Below are positions 1 through 8,728 of a stretch of 64,000 bases of DNA, piece by piece (within the stretch, counting starts at the first letter, position 1; every line of letters begins with the position of its first letter). The notes beneath the pieces were generated by a model. That model was not told the DNA's origin and made no database searches. It saw only the letters and a list, made by a program, of their open reading frames with translations. The position numbers and the translations under genes are program-made. This DNA is from Ga0077555 sp963746315. Its GTDB lineage: Bacteria; Pseudomonadota; Alphaproteobacteria; Rhizobiales; Hyphomicrobiaceae. Location of the stretch: the NCBI GenBank assembly GCA_963746315.1, contig CAVVAR010000010.1:248001-312000 (forward strand). The letters are read 5' to 3'.

Positions 1-163
1 GCAGCGCACCCGCCGTGTACGTGGAGTTGCCGCCGCGTTCCTCTTTGGGGGCCGCCTCGAGCATGATCACGCGCGCGCCCGATTCGCGAGCGGCCATGGC
101 GGCCGAGCATGCGGCATTGCCGGCTCCGACAACGACGACATCGGCTTCGTGGGTGGTTGCCAT
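1..163 (-). CDS. tcuA: FAD-dependent tricarballylate dehydrogenase / fumarate reductase-type flavoprotein, N-terminal fragment
   Basis: Only the first 54 codons are in the window; the gene continues past the left edge. The N-terminus reads DVVVVGAGNAACSAAMAARE, a Rossmann dinucleotide-binding motif (GAGNAA), followed by VIMLEAAPKEERGGNSTYTA. The glutamate after the second strand and the GGNS segment are typical of FAD-dependent tricarballylate dehydrogenase TcuA and related fumarate reductase or succinate dehydrogenase flavoproteins. The ATG at 163 is a natural start for the Rossmann fold. The gene lies downstream of the GMC oxidoreductase on the same strand but behind a hairpin terminator, so it is probably transcribed separately. 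The family is fairly sure; the substrate is not. Confidence 0.7.
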   Translation of the reverse strand, partial: MATTHEADVVVVGAGNAACSAAMAARESGARVIMLEAAPKEERGGNSTYTAGAL

Positions 164-297
164 GGGGTATCGCTCCGTCGAGAGGCGCGTCGGGACGCGC
201 GGAAAGGTGGGATGGGTCCAGTTTGACCGGTTGGTGGCGAGGTGCCAAGCCGGTTCGTGGCCGCGGCGTGGTGGCAATAGCCGCAGATGGATAAGAA

Positions 298-325
298 CTC
301 CAGAGGCCGCGCGTGCGGCCTGGAG
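298..325 (-). terminator. Hairpin terminator after the GMC oxidoreductase gene
   Basis: On the minus strand, just after the stop of the GMC oxidoreductase gene, a GC-rich stem forms (CTCCAGGCCGC against GCGGCCTCTGGAG, with a two-base bulge and a four-base loop). It is followed by the T-containing sequence TTCTTAT. The T tract is short, so termination may be partial. Confidence 0.5.
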
Positions 326-329
326 CAAC

Positions 330-1976
330 CTACGCCGCCTTGCGATCCGAAACAGTTGCAACAGCAAGCATCATGGCGGCGCACTTCTCGCCGATCATGA
401 TGCACGGCGCGTTGGTGTTGCCGGAGGTGAGCGTCGGCATGATGGAGGCATCGGCGACCCTCAGCCCCTCGATGCCGTGGACGCGAAGCTCGCTGTCGAC
501 GACCGCCATCGGATCGGAGCCCATCTTGCAGGTGCCGACCGGGTGATAGGTGGTCTCGGCATTGTTGCGCACCCACTCGAGGATCTCTTCGTCCGTCTGC
601 AGATGCGGTCCGGGCGCGATCTCCTCGCCGGTGATCTCCTTCAGCGGCGAGGTCGACATCAGCTCGCGGGCCTTGCGTATTGCGGCGAGCAGCCCATCGC
701 GGTCGGCCTGAGCCGACAGGAAATTGAAGCGGATGGCCGGCGGATCGGTGGGGTTCGCGGACCGGGCATGGATCGAGCCGATGCTCTCGGACCGCAGCAC
801 GTTGATGTTCATGGTGATGCCGCGCTTGGTGCGATGGATGCGGCGCTCGCGGCCGACCATCTCGTAGAGGAACGGCAGCACGGAGATTGTCGCATCCGGC
901 GTCTCGGCACCCGGCCGGGTGCGGAAATACATGCGGATCGGGACGGAGGTCGACGCGAGAAAGCCTTCACGCAGGAACGCGTACTTGATGGCCTCGCGCG
1001 CCAGCCGCCAACCGCGGGCGTTGTCGTTGAAGGTGGCGTTCGGCTCGGTGATGGCGAATTTCACGCGTGGCGAATAGTGGTCGCGCAGGTTCTCGCCGAC
1101 GCCCTTCAACGGGTGCACGGGCTCGATGCCCAGCGACCTTAGGAGATCGGCTTGCCCTATCCCTGAAAGCTCAAGGAGTTTCGGCGAGTTGATCGAGCCG
1201 CTGGAGACGACCACCTCGCGGGAGGCTCGCGCCTCGCGCGGAACACCGCCGACGTTATATTTCACGCCGACGCAGCGCTTGCCGTCCAGCACCAGCCGCT
1301 CGGCCATGGCACCCTGCTCGATGACGAGGTTCGGGCGCGATCGCGCGGGGTCGAGATAGCAGAAAGCCGTGCTCTGGCGGCGGCCCTTGGCGATCGTCAC
1401 CTGGGACATGCCGATGCCTTCCTGCGTCTCCCCGTTGAGATCCGGGTTGTAGGGCAGCCCGATCTTCTCGGCGGCCTCGATCATCTTCTCGAGCAGCGGC
1501 ACTTTATGGCGCGCCGTATCGGTGATGCGTAGCGGGCCATCGCGGCCACGGAGCTCGTCGGAGCCGCCATCGTAGCACTCCATGCGCTTGAACACGGGCA
1601 GCACGTCCTGCCAGCTCCAACCGCGGTTGCCGAGCTGCGCCCAGTGGTCGTAGTCCTGCGCCTGGCCACGGATATAGACCATGCCGTTGATCGACGACGA
1701 GCCGCCCAGCATCTTGCCGCGAGGCACCTCGATGCGCCGGCCGCCGGAGCCCTCGTCGGGCTCGGAGGAGTAGCACCAGTTGACCGCCGGGTTGTCGATC
1801 AGCTTGGCGACGCCCACCGGCACCCGCGACCAGAAATAGGACGAGCCCTCGGTGCCGGCCTCCAGCAGCAGCACGCGATAGGCGCCGCTCTCGCTCAGCC
1901 GACTGGCGACGGCCGCACCCGCCGATCCGGCGCCGACGACGATGAAGTCATAAGTAGTGGCGGCAGTGTCGGCCAT
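330..1976 (-). CDS. GMC-family FAD-dependent oxidoreductase (choline/alcohol dehydrogenase type)
   Basis: A 548-residue protein of full GMC length. The FAD-binding motif GAGSAG lies at residues 15-20. The GMC signature segment RGKMLGGSSSINGMVYIRG follows near residue 85, and the second signature (SSGSINSPKLLELSGIG) is in mid-protein. The C-terminus has the catalytic pair: His478 in TYHPVGTCKMG and Asn522 in SGNTNAPCIMIGEK. Such enzymes oxidise primary alcohols (choline, PEG-type or aliphatic alcohols) with FAD. The exact substrate cannot be told, and no betaine-pathway genes are nearby. The next gene upstream, a class III CoA-transferase, is divergent, which would suit a small catabolic locus. 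Confidence 0.9.
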   Translation of the reverse strand: MADTAATTYDFIVVGAGSAGAAVASRLSESGAYRVLLLEAGTEGSSYFWSRVPVGVAKLIDNPAVNWCYSSEPDEGSGGRRIEVPRGKMLGGSSSINGMVYIRGQAQDYDHWAQLGNRGWSWQDVLPVFKRMECYDGGSDELRGRDGPLRITDTARHKVPLLEKMIEAAEKIGLPYNPDLNGETQEGIGMSQVTIAKGRRQSTAFCYLDPARSRPNLVIEQGAMAERLVLDGKRCVGVKYNVGGVPREARASREVVVSSGSINSPKLLELSGIGQADLLRSLGIEPVHPLKGVGENLRDHYSPRVKFAITEPNATFNDNARGWRLAREAIKYAFLREGFLASTSVPIRMYFRTRPGAETPDATISVLPFLYEMVGRERRIHRTKRGITMNINVLRSESIGSIHARSANPTDPPAIRFNFLSAQADRDGLLAAIRKARELMSTSPLKEITGEEIAPGPHLQTDEEILEWVRNNAETTYHPVGTCKMGSDPMAVVDSELRVHGIEGLRVADASIMPTLTSGNTNAPCIMIGEKCAAMMLAVATVSDRKAA

Positions 1977-2161
1977 GGCGGGTCAGTCCTCGTCCAGCGG
2001 CGGCTGATCTACGGGTGAGCGCCAAGGCAAGCAGGGCCGATGCCGGATGACAAGGGGCATATCGGGAAGCGATGCTGCAGGGTCTGGCGTCGGGGGGACG
2101 TGGCTGCTACGCCTCGCAACCGCTTCAGCCCGACAATTCCAGCAGACGAGCCCCGAGCCCC

Positions 2162-3349
2162 ATGTCCGTCCAGCCCCTTACCGGCATCCGAGTCATCGAC
2201 CTCACCCGCGTGCTTTCGGGGCCGTTCTCGACGATGCTGCTCGCCGACATGGGCGCCGACGTGATCAAGGTGGAGACGCCGCAGGGCGATCCCGTGCGCC
2301 AGCAGGGCGACCTCTCGCGAGGAATGAGCTGGTACTTCGCATCGTTCAACCGCAACAAGCGTTCGATGGTGCTAGATCTCCGGAAGGACGAGGGCAAGCG
2401 CGTGCTCGAGCGCCTGCTCGAGAAAGCCGACGTGCTTGTCGAGAACTTTCGGCCAGGGATACTCGCCGAGATGGGGCTGACGGAAGCGCGGCTCGCTGAG
2501 ATCAATCCGCGGCTGATCGTGGCCTCGATCAACGGCTATGGCTCGACGGGGCCCTACGTCGATCGCCCGGCATTCGATTTCATCGCGCAGGCCATGTCAG
2601 GGTTCATGGCGACGACGGGAGAGCCTGGGGGCGAGCCGATGCGCGCGGCGCCACCGATCACGGACCTGATCGCGGGGCTCTATTGCGCCTATGGCGTGGT
2701 CAATGCACTGCGCGCGCGGGACCAGACCGGCCGCGGCCAGAAGGTCGAGTCGGCAATGGTGAACGGCATGGTCAGCCTGCTCGCCTACCTGTCGTCGGAG
2801 CATTTCTCGACCGGCCAGGAGCCCACGAGGACCGGAAACGACCACCCGATCGCATCGCCCTACGGGCTGTTCCATGCGCGCGACGGGGCCATCGCGATTG
2901 CCCCGGCGACGCAAGACATCCTGGTGAAATTCATGCGGGAGCTCGACCTTTCCGAGCATCTGGCGCGCCCCGACCTGAAGACGCAAGAGCAGCGGCGCGC
3001 GGCGCGGCCGGAGCTGAATGCGCTGGTCAACGCGGCACTCGGGGTCGAACGCCAAGACTATTGGATCGAGCGGCTGAACAAGGCCGGCGTCCCGACCGGC
3101 AAGGTCCTCACCATCACGGAGGTGTTCACCGATCCTCAGATCGAGGCGCAAGAGATGGCGATCGACGTCGAGCATCCGGGCCACGGCACGGTGCGCATGG
3201 TAGGCTTTCCGGTGAAGCTCTCCGACACGCCCGCCCGCGTGCGCCTCCCGGCGCCTGACCTCGGAGCGCATACCGCCGAGGTTCTGGCCGAGATCGGACT
3301 GAGCGTATCCGATGTGGAGCAGCTGAGGTCAGGCAAGGTGTTGAGCTAG
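2162..3349 (+). CDS. CaiB/BaiF (class III) CoA-transferase
   Basis: A 395-residue class III CoA-transferase. The ATG at 2162 starts MSVQPLTGIRVIDLTRVLSG, the usual N-terminus; an upstream in-frame start at 2072 would add 30 residues that do not look conserved. The catalytic aspartate, which forms the acyl-aspartyl intermediate, is Asp168 in PPITDLIAGLYCA. The usual GYG motif (INGYGSTGPY) and the RNKRSMVLDLR segment are present. These enzymes move CoA between short-chain or branched acids such as formyl/oxalyl, carnitine or succinyl donors; the substrate here is unknown. It is divergent from the GMC dehydrogenase gene, with about 185 bp between them. Confidence 0.9.
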   Translation: MSVQPLTGIRVIDLTRVLSGPFSTMLLADMGADVIKVETPQGDPVRQQGDLSRGMSWYFASFNRNKRSMVLDLRKDEGKRVLERLLEKADVLVENFRPGILAEMGLTEARLAEINPRLIVASINGYGSTGPYVDRPAFDFIAQAMSGFMATTGEPGGEPMRAAPPITDLIAGLYCAYGVVNALRARDQTGRGQKVESAMVNGMVSLLAYLSSEHFSTGQEPTRTGNDHPIASPYGLFHARDGAIAIAPATQDILVKFMRELDLSEHLARPDLKTQEQRRAARPELNALVNAALGVERQDYWIERLNKAGVPTGKVLTITEVFTDPQIEAQEMAIDVEHPGHGTVRMVGFPVKLSDTPARVRLPAPDLGAHTAEVLAEIGLSVSDVEQLRSGKVLS

Positions 3350-3384
3350 GGAGCACCGCCCGCCGCGCAGCAGCTCTCGTTGTT

Positions 3385-3570
3385 CTAGTTGGCCAGACCG
3401 TCGCCGAGGTCCGGCGCCGCGGCGGGCGTCTGGGGCGCGCGGATGTACCCATCGATGCCGTAAGGATCCCAGAAAAGGAACGCGGCAAAGATCGCGCCTA
3501 TAACCACCACCACGATCCAGAGGCCGGCGTTGGCGCGCGTTGCCGGCCGACTGCGAAACCGGAAAGCCAT
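3385..3570 (-). CDS. Small single-span membrane protein
   Basis: 61 residues: a basic N-terminus (MAFRFRSRPATRANAG), one hydrophobic span (about residues 17-34, LWIVVVVIGAIFAAFLFW) and a short Pro/Ala-rich tail ending in DLGDGLAN. I recognise no family. The layout matches the next small gene (3587-3796), which has a basic start, one span and a proline-rich tail, so the two look like paralogues of one type. The positive-inside rule puts the N-terminus in the cytoplasm and the tail in the periplasm. It starts with ATG, 16 bp after the stop of the upstream small gene on the same strand, so the two are probably co-transcribed. Function unknown. Confidence 0.6.
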   Translation of the reverse strand: MAFRFRSRPATRANAGLWIVVVVIGAIFAAFLFWDPYGIDGYIRAPQTPAAAPDLGDGLAN

Positions 3571-3586
3571 TTTGCCTCCAATCAGT

Positions 3587-3796
3587 TTATCGCGGTGGAG
3601 TGGGTGGAACCGCTGCCGGTGGAGGCGGGGGAGCCGTTACCGGTGGAGGCGTCGCCGGTGCCACGTCTCCAGGGCCAGCCACCTCGCTCGCCCACCAGGC
3701 CCAAATGGCGAAAATGATCAGCGCCACAGCGATCACGGCTACAATCCAGGTGGCTGCGGTGCCCTTACGCGTTCGATCGCGTGTGCCGTACGCCAT
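3587..3796 (-). CDS. Small single-span membrane protein with proline-rich tail
   Basis: 69 residues: a basic N-terminus (MAYGTRDRTRKGTAAT), one hydrophobic span (about residues 17-36, WIVAVIAVALIIFAIWAWWA) and a tail of about 30 residues dominated by proline, alanine and valine (PPPVTAPPPPPAAVPPTPP). It lies 16 bp upstream of a protein of the same architecture. Tails of this kind often span or contact the periplasm, but no domain can be named. The coding case rests on the clean membrane-protein layout, the ATG start and the paired neighbour. Confidence 0.6.
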   Translation of the reverse strand: MAYGTRDRTRKGTAATWIVAVIAVALIIFAIWAWWASEVAGPGDVAPATPPPVTAPPPPPAAVPPTPPR

Positions 3797-3880
3797 GTCG
3801 TGTCGTCCTCTTCCCGCGCCATTTCGTGGAGAACGGGCGGAGCGCGGCCGCGTTCCGCATGGGCAGGACGACGAGCGCGG

Positions 3881-4129
3881 TCAATTCCGCGGCATGCGGT
3901 CGTGCGGAACGTCGAAGAAATCGCGGTCGACCTCGCGCTCGGCGAGGCTGCGGCTCAGACCGATGTCCTTCAGCATGCGATCGTCCAGCGCGGCAAGACG
4001 ACGGCGCTCGGCAGCAACCATGAAGGCCACCGACAGGAAGCGGCGTGTCGTCGTCCAAAGACGGAGGCTCGGCGTCTCCAGCGACGGCCGAGCTGCGGGC
4101 GCCGAGCCGCGTGAAAGACCGTATGTCAT
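3881..4129 (-). CDS. DUF1127 domain-containing protein
   Basis: 82 residues from the ATG at 4129, which has the purine-rich GGGAAAGGCAA upstream; a longer reading from 4174 is possible but less likely. The C-terminal half holds the DUF1127 (YjiS-like) signature, RRRLAALDDRMLKDIGLSRS, followed by an acidic stretch and a short tail. DUF1127 proteins are small Arg-rich proteins widespread in alphaproteobacteria; some bind RNA and affect phosphate or carbon metabolism. The gene is divergent from a LysR-type regulator at 4253, an arrangement often seen for this family, so the LysR protein is a plausible regulator. Confidence 0.8.
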   Translation of the reverse strand: MTYGLSRGSAPAARPSLETPSLRLWTTTRRFLSVAFMVAAERRRLAALDDRMLKDIGLSRSLAEREVDRDFFDVPHDRMPRN

Positions 4130-4211
4130 GATCGTTGCCTTTCCCAGTTGAGGATGCTTGGCATCCCGAGGCATGATCTACATCGGTCGTTTGCATAACT
4201 AAATCGAATGC

Positions 4212-4229
4212 TTATAATGGCATCGATAA
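4212..4229. promoter_or_regulatory. Possible LysR-type operator between DUF1127 and lysR
   Basis: In this otherwise GC-rich window the 120-bp divergent spacer holds an AT-rich imperfect dyad, TTATAATGGCATCGATAA, with TTAT and ATAA half-ends 10 bp apart, close to the loose T-N11-A layout of LysR-family sites. It lies 23 bp before the lysR start. This is inference from position and composition only. Confidence 0.35.
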
Positions 4230-4252
4230 TGCTTTCTCATGGGTGAGCGGTC

Positions 4253-5191
4253 ATGCGTCGCGACCTGGATCTGACAATTCTCCGCGCCTTTCTCGCCGTC
4301 GTCGACACCGGTAGCGTCACCGGGGCGGCGCGCCAGTTGAACCGGACCCAGGCTGCCGTCAGCCTCCAGATCAAACGCCTCGAGGATACACTCGAGCAAC
4401 CCCTCTTCGATCGCGGACACAAGCGTCTGTCGCTGACGCCGCCGGGCGAGCAGCTGATCGCGCTGGCGCGGCGGCTGGTCGCGATGAACGACGAGATAAT
4501 GGAATCGATGACCACGCCGAGCTTCGAGGGCGAGGTGCGGCTCGGACTGCCGGTCGACCTGATTGTCACCTATGCGCCGCCGATCCTGCGGCGCTTCAAT
4601 GCCAAGTGGCCTGGCGTGCGCATCAGCCTCGTTGCCTCGAACTCGCAGGAGCTTGTGGAGGATCTGGAGCGCGGCAGGGTCGACCTGGCGCTGACGACAG
4701 ACCTCGAGACGGCGGGCCGCCAGGTCGAGACGCTGGCGCGCGACGATCTGGTCTGGGTCGGAGCCCCCGGGGGGACGGCGCACCGGCGCATGCCACTTCC
4801 AATCGCAATCGGCGGGCGTAGTTGCCGGTTCCGCCCCGTGCTGCTCGAAGCGCTACGACGCGCCGAGATCGAATGGCGCGTCGTGCTCGAGGTCGCCAAC
4901 CAGGACGCCGTCAATGCGATGGTGATAGCCGGCATCAGCGTGGCGGCGCTGCTGCGCGAGACGGTCCCAACCTCGCTCGAGGTGCTGACGGGCGACTGCG
5001 GACTGCCGCCGCTGCCGTCGTTCGCACTGAACTTGCGCCTTCCGTCCGCTGGCGCGAACGAGCTCGCGGAGGAGATGGCGCGACACATCCGGGCCGAGTT
5101 CGCAACGCGCGCTTCGTTGCGCGGCGAGCGTTTGTTCGACAGCGCCGTCTCCGAGCGAAGGCCGAGGCGCGGACGCCGCGCGGCGGCGTAG
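4253..5191 (+). CDS. LysR-family transcriptional regulator
   Basis: A 312-residue LysR-type regulator. The winged helix-turn-helix is at residues 5-65: LRAFLAVVDTGSVTGAARQL, then TQAAVSLQIKRLEDTLEQPL and FDRGHKRLSLTPPGEQL. The substrate-binding domain follows (about 92-290) and begins GEVRLGLPVDLIVTYAPPIL. A basic tail, RRPRRGRRAAA, extends beyond the usual end. It is transcribed away from the DUF1127 gene and probably controls it and itself. The inducer cannot be predicted. Confidence 0.93.
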   Translation: MRRDLDLTILRAFLAVVDTGSVTGAARQLNRTQAAVSLQIKRLEDTLEQPLFDRGHKRLSLTPPGEQLIALARRLVAMNDEIMESMTTPSFEGEVRLGLPVDLIVTYAPPILRRFNAKWPGVRISLVASNSQELVEDLERGRVDLALTTDLETAGRQVETLARDDLVWVGAPGGTAHRRMPLPIAIGGRSCRFRPVLLEALRRAEIEWRVVLEVANQDAVNAMVIAGISVAALLRETVPTSLEVLTGDCGLPPLPSFALNLRLPSAGANELAEEMARHIRAEFATRASLRGERLFDSAVSERRPRRGRRAAA

Positions 5192-5230
5192 TCCATCGCG
5201 CCGGCCGACTTGGTGGCCCCCCGATTGAGC

Positions 5231-5256
5231 TAATCCGACGCCGCACCCCGCACGTA
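5231..5256 (+). promoter_or_regulatory. Putative RpoE (ECF11) promoter of the flavin oxidoreductase-DUF1365-cfa-DUF3833 operon
   Basis: TAATCC at 5231-5236, a 16-nt spacer, then CGTAG from 5253. The same elements with the same spacer length stand before rpoE and before DUF2177. The Rhodobacter sphaeroides RpoE consensus, as I recall it (TGATCC, 18 nt, TAAGA), fits this register because its 18 nt include the CG. The start codon at 5288 lies 32 nt downstream. Confidence 0.7.
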
Positions 5257-5287
5257 GTCAAACCAGTACGCGTCGAGGGGGCGGGGC

Positions 5288-6646
5288 ATGGACCAGATAG
5301 CAACACGACAAAAGATTGCCGTGATCGGCAGCGGGATCTCTGGGCTCGGGGCAGCGTGGCTGCTGAGCCAGCGGCACGAGGTGGTACTGTTTGAAGCCGC
5401 GAGCCGGCCAGGCGGACATTCCAATACCGTCGACGCGCCCTCGGCGCACGGGACCGTGCCAGTCGATACAGGCTTCATCGTCTACAACACTGCCTGCTAC
5501 CCGAACCTCATTGCTCTGTTCGAGCATCTGGGCGTGGCGACCGCACCGACCGACATGAGCTTTGCGGTATCGCTCAATGGTGGCGGTTACGAATACGCCG
5601 GGTCCAGCCTTTCAACACTGTTCGGTCAGCCCTCTAACCTGGTGCGGCCTGCGCATTGGCGCATGTTGGCGGACACGCTGCGCTTTTTTCGTGAGGCGCC
5701 GGGACTGGGCGGGGCCGAGCGAGCGGAGCACGAGACGCTCGGTTCGTATCTCTCGGCCAATGGCTATTCGCCCGCTTTCGTGTCGCGTCACATCCTGCCA
5801 ATGGCCGCCGCCATCTGGTCGACCCCGTCAGCCCAGGTGCTTGACTTTCCGCTGGCCTCGTTCGTGCGCTTCTTCGCCAACCATGGACTGCTGCAGGTTC
5901 GCAACCGGCCCCATTGGCGGACGGTCGTCGGCGGCAGCCGCAGCTATGTTCGACGTATCCTCGCTGCCTCCCCCATAGAGACGAGGCTCGGGGAAGCCGT
6001 CTTGTCGGTCGCACGGAGTGAGACACATGCCACGGTCCGGACATCGCGCGCGCAGCACCGCTTCGACGCCGTCGTCGTCGCCACGCACGCCGACGATGCG
6101 CTGGCGCTGCTCGGGGATGCCGACGGCGAGGAGCGACGGGTCCTGGGCGCATTCCCTTATGCGCACAACCGCGCGGTGTTGCATCGCGACACGAGCCTGA
6201 TGCCGGCGCGGCAGAGATTGTGGTCGAGCTGGAACTATCTCGGCAGCGGCGAAGGCCTCGAATCCCGGCTCTGCGTCAGCTACTGGATGAACAAGCTGCA
6301 GCCGCTGGACGCCGATGCACCGCCGCTCTTCGTGACACTGAACCCGTCCCACCAGCCGGCCCCCGGCTCTGAGATCGCGGCGTTCGATTATGCGCACCCG
6401 ATGTTCGATGCGCGCGCAATGTCTGCCCAGCGACAACTCTGGAGCCTGCAGGGGCGGCGTCGCACATGGTTCTGCGGCAGCTATTTCGGCTATGGCTTCC
6501 ATGAGGACGGGCTGCAGGCGGGGCTGGCCGCAGCCGAGGACATCGGCGGTGTTCGCCGTCCGTGGAGGGTGCCCGACGAATCCGGCCGGATCGTATTGCG
6601 GCCGGCGCGCGAGGCGACCGCGAAAGTGCTGGAGCCGGCTGAATGA
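5288..6646 (+). CDS. NAD(P)/FAD-dependent oxidoreductase of the COG2907 type, first gene of the RpoE-ChrR target operon
   Basis: A 452-residue amine-oxidase-fold flavoprotein. The N-terminus has AVIGSGISGLGAAWLL (FAD Rossmann motif, residues 11-26) and FEAASRPGGHSNTV, the second FAD contact. The C-terminus has WFCGSYFGYGFHEDG, typical of COG2907 predicted NAD/FAD-binding proteins. In many proteobacteria this gene is followed by DUF1365 and a Cfa-like methyltransferase, as here, under the control of RpoE-ChrR. The set is linked to modification of membrane unsaturated fatty acids under singlet-oxygen stress. The stop overlaps the next start (ATGA). An RpoE-type promoter lies 32 nt upstream. Confidence 0.9.
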   Translation: MDQIATRQKIAVIGSGISGLGAAWLLSQRHEVVLFEAASRPGGHSNTVDAPSAHGTVPVDTGFIVYNTACYPNLIALFEHLGVATAPTDMSFAVSLNGGGYEYAGSSLSTLFGQPSNLVRPAHWRMLADTLRFFREAPGLGGAERAEHETLGSYLSANGYSPAFVSRHILPMAAAIWSTPSAQVLDFPLASFVRFFANHGLLQVRNRPHWRTVVGGSRSYVRRILAASPIETRLGEAVLSVARSETHATVRTSRAQHRFDAVVVATHADDALALLGDADGEERRVLGAFPYAHNRAVLHRDTSLMPARQRLWSSWNYLGSGEGLESRLCVSYWMNKLQPLDADAPPLFVTLNPSHQPAPGSEIAAFDYAHPMFDARAMSAQRQLWSLQGRRRTWFCGSYFGYGFHEDGLQAGLAAAEDIGGVRRPWRVPDESGRIVLRPAREATAKVLEPAE

Positions 6647-7443
6647 GCGGTTTTGCATCCTGCCTGTATGATGGCGTGGTGGTCCACAAGCGGCTGGTAC
6701 CGAGGCAGCACGCCTTCTCGTATCGCGTCTTCACGCTCTGCCTCGATGTGGACGAGATCGATCGCCTGGACAGGAAGCTGCGTCTCTTCTCGCGCAATCG
6801 CTTCAATCTTCTGAGCTTCCACGACCGCGACCTTGGCGACGGCAGCCAGACGCCCGTCGGCGAGAAGGCACGCAGGCTGCTCCACGAGGCCGGGCTCGAC
6901 AGCTGCGGCGCGCGTATCGAGCTCGTCTGCTATCCGCGAGTGCTCGGCTACGTCTTCAATCCGCTCAGCGTCTATTTCTGCCGCGAAGCGTGCGGTCGCG
7001 TCGGCGCCGTCATCTACGAGGTGAGCAACACGTTCGGCGAGCGCAAGAGCTACGTGATCGAGGCCGGTGGGCGTAACGGGGACGTGCTGGCGCAGGCGTG
7101 CGCCAAGGAGCTCTACGTCTCGCCCTACACGCAAGCCGACGGCACCTATGGCTTTCACATGCTGCCGCCGGGCGAAAGCACGCTGATCGGCGTGGCGCTG
7201 CGCGAAGCCGGACGGCCGGTGCTCAAGACGCACTTCAGCGGTCGCCGCATCGCGCTCAGCAATCGGGCCATCGCCGCCCTGCTCGTCCGCCGCCCCCTGA
7301 TGACGCTGAAGGTCGTCGCGGCCATCCATCTGGAGGCGGCGCGGCTTTGGGCGAAGGGCGTGCCGCTCGTCACCCGGCACACGTCGCCGGCCTATTCCGC
7401 ATCGATCGTCAAATCCGAGGACCGGAGTACCCGTCATGCATGA
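6643..7443 (+). CDS. DUF1365 domain-containing protein
   Basis: 266 residues covering a complete DUF1365 domain. Typical segments are LYDGVVVHKRLVPRQHAFSY near the N-terminus, RIELVCYPRVLGYVFNPLSV in the middle and YEVSNTFGERKSYVIEAG after it. The biochemical role of DUF1365 is not settled; it is nearly always found between a COG2907 flavoprotein and a Cfa-like methyltransferase, which ties it to fatty-acid modification. The start overlaps the previous stop (ATGA) and its 3' end overlaps the cfa start by 8 nt, indicating translational coupling in one operon. Confidence 0.92.
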   Translation: MSGFASCLYDGVVVHKRLVPRQHAFSYRVFTLCLDVDEIDRLDRKLRLFSRNRFNLLSFHDRDLGDGSQTPVGEKARRLLHEAGLDSCGARIELVCYPRVLGYVFNPLSVYFCREACGRVGAVIYEVSNTFGERKSYVIEAGGRNGDVLAQACAKELYVSPYTQADGTYGFHMLPPGESTLIGVALREAGRPVLKTHFSGRRIALSNRAIAALLVRRPLMTLKVVAAIHLEAARLWAKGVPLVTRHTSPAYSASIVKSEDRSTRHA

Positions 7444-8684
7444 GAAGCAGCTTGCGGAGGGAGAGCGCTCTGCGCAGGCCGGTGGCGGCCTCGGCCTGCT
7501 GAGCCATGTCGACAAAGCCTTGCTCGGCCTTCTCGACCGGGCCTTGCGCGACAGCGCCGCGAGCCGCATTCACGTCGAGCTGCCGTCCGGTCAATCCGCG
7601 ATCGTTGGGCCGGCGAGCGCAGCCTGCCAGGCGCGGCTCGCTCTCAAAAGCTACAGGGCGATCTGGAAGCTGGTGCGGGGCGGCTCGCTCGGCTTCGCTG
7701 AAAGCTACATGGATGGTGAGGCGACCACCGACGACCTCGTCGCACTGTTCGAGTTCTTCATGGCCAACGAGGCTGCCCTGACCGGGGCCCTGCCTGCGTT
7801 GGCGGTGTCGCGCGGGAGGGACCGGCTTTGGCACCGGTTCCGCCGCAACTCGCGAGCCGGAAGCCGGCGCAACATCGCGGCGCACTACGATCTCGGCAAT
7901 TCGTTCTACGAGCTGTGGCTCGATGAGAGCATGTCGTACTCGAGCGCCATCTACGCGCACGACGGCGCGACGTCTCGAGCAGGCGCAGCAGGAAAAGCTC
8001 GCACGCGTGATCGGCGCTCTCGAGTTGCAACGCGGACAGCGGTTGCTCGAGATCGGCTGCGGCTGGGGGGCGCTGGCGGAAACGGCAGCGCGGGCCGGCG
8101 CCAAGGTCGAGGCAATCACCATCTCACGGCAGCAACTGAGCGCGGCAACAGCCCGGATCGCAGAGGCCGGCCTCGCACAGGACGTCGACATTCGTTTCGA
8201 GGACTATCGCGATACCGCCGGCACATTCGACCGGGTGGTGTCGATCGAAATGATCGAGGCCGTCGGCGAGGACAACTGGCCGCGCTATTTCGCGACGATC
8301 TCGCAGCGCCTCGTGCCAGGCGGTGTCGCCGTGGTGCAAGCGATCACGATCCGCGAGAGGGCGTTCGAGACCTATCGGCGCAATCCCGATTTCATTCAGC
8401 GCTACATTTTCCCGGGCGGCATGCTGCCGACGTTAGAGCTGATGCGCCAGCGGGCAGAGGAGGCGGGACTCGAGCTCGAGATCGTCGAGCGCTTCGGCTC
8501 GTCCTATGCACGCACGCTTGGCGAATGGCGAAGCCGCTTCGAGATGGCGTGGCCGCGCATCGCGGCACTCGGCTTCGACGAGCGCTTCCGGCGCATGTGG
8601 CTCTACTACCTCATCTACTGCAAGGTCGGCTTCGAGCGGGGGATGATCGATGTGGGGCTCTATCGGCTGCGCAAGCCCGGCTGA
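7436..8684 (+). CDS. cfa: Cyclopropane-fatty-acyl-phospholipid synthase family methyltransferase, frame-disrupted
   Basis: Two overlapping reading frames together encode one Cfa-type SAM-dependent methyltransferase of about 415 residues. The first frame (from the ATG at 7436) carries the N-terminal domain up to AHYDLGNSFYELWLDESMSY. The second carries the SAM-binding motif LLEIGCGWGALAETAARAG and the C-terminal FIQRYIFPGGMLPTLELM. The break lies at GACGTC (7969-7974). Dropping one base gives GACTC and the uninterrupted family motif DGATLEQAQQEKLARV. The enzyme methylates double bonds of phospholipid acyl chains. In RpoE-ChrR regulons this paralogue is a core target linked to singlet-oxygen defence. 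I regard the frameshift as probable sequencing error, but as written the gene is broken. Confidence 0.85.
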
Positions 8685-8728
8685 CGGACCACGCGCGGCG
8701 AACGCCGCAATAATTCCGCAAGAGAACC

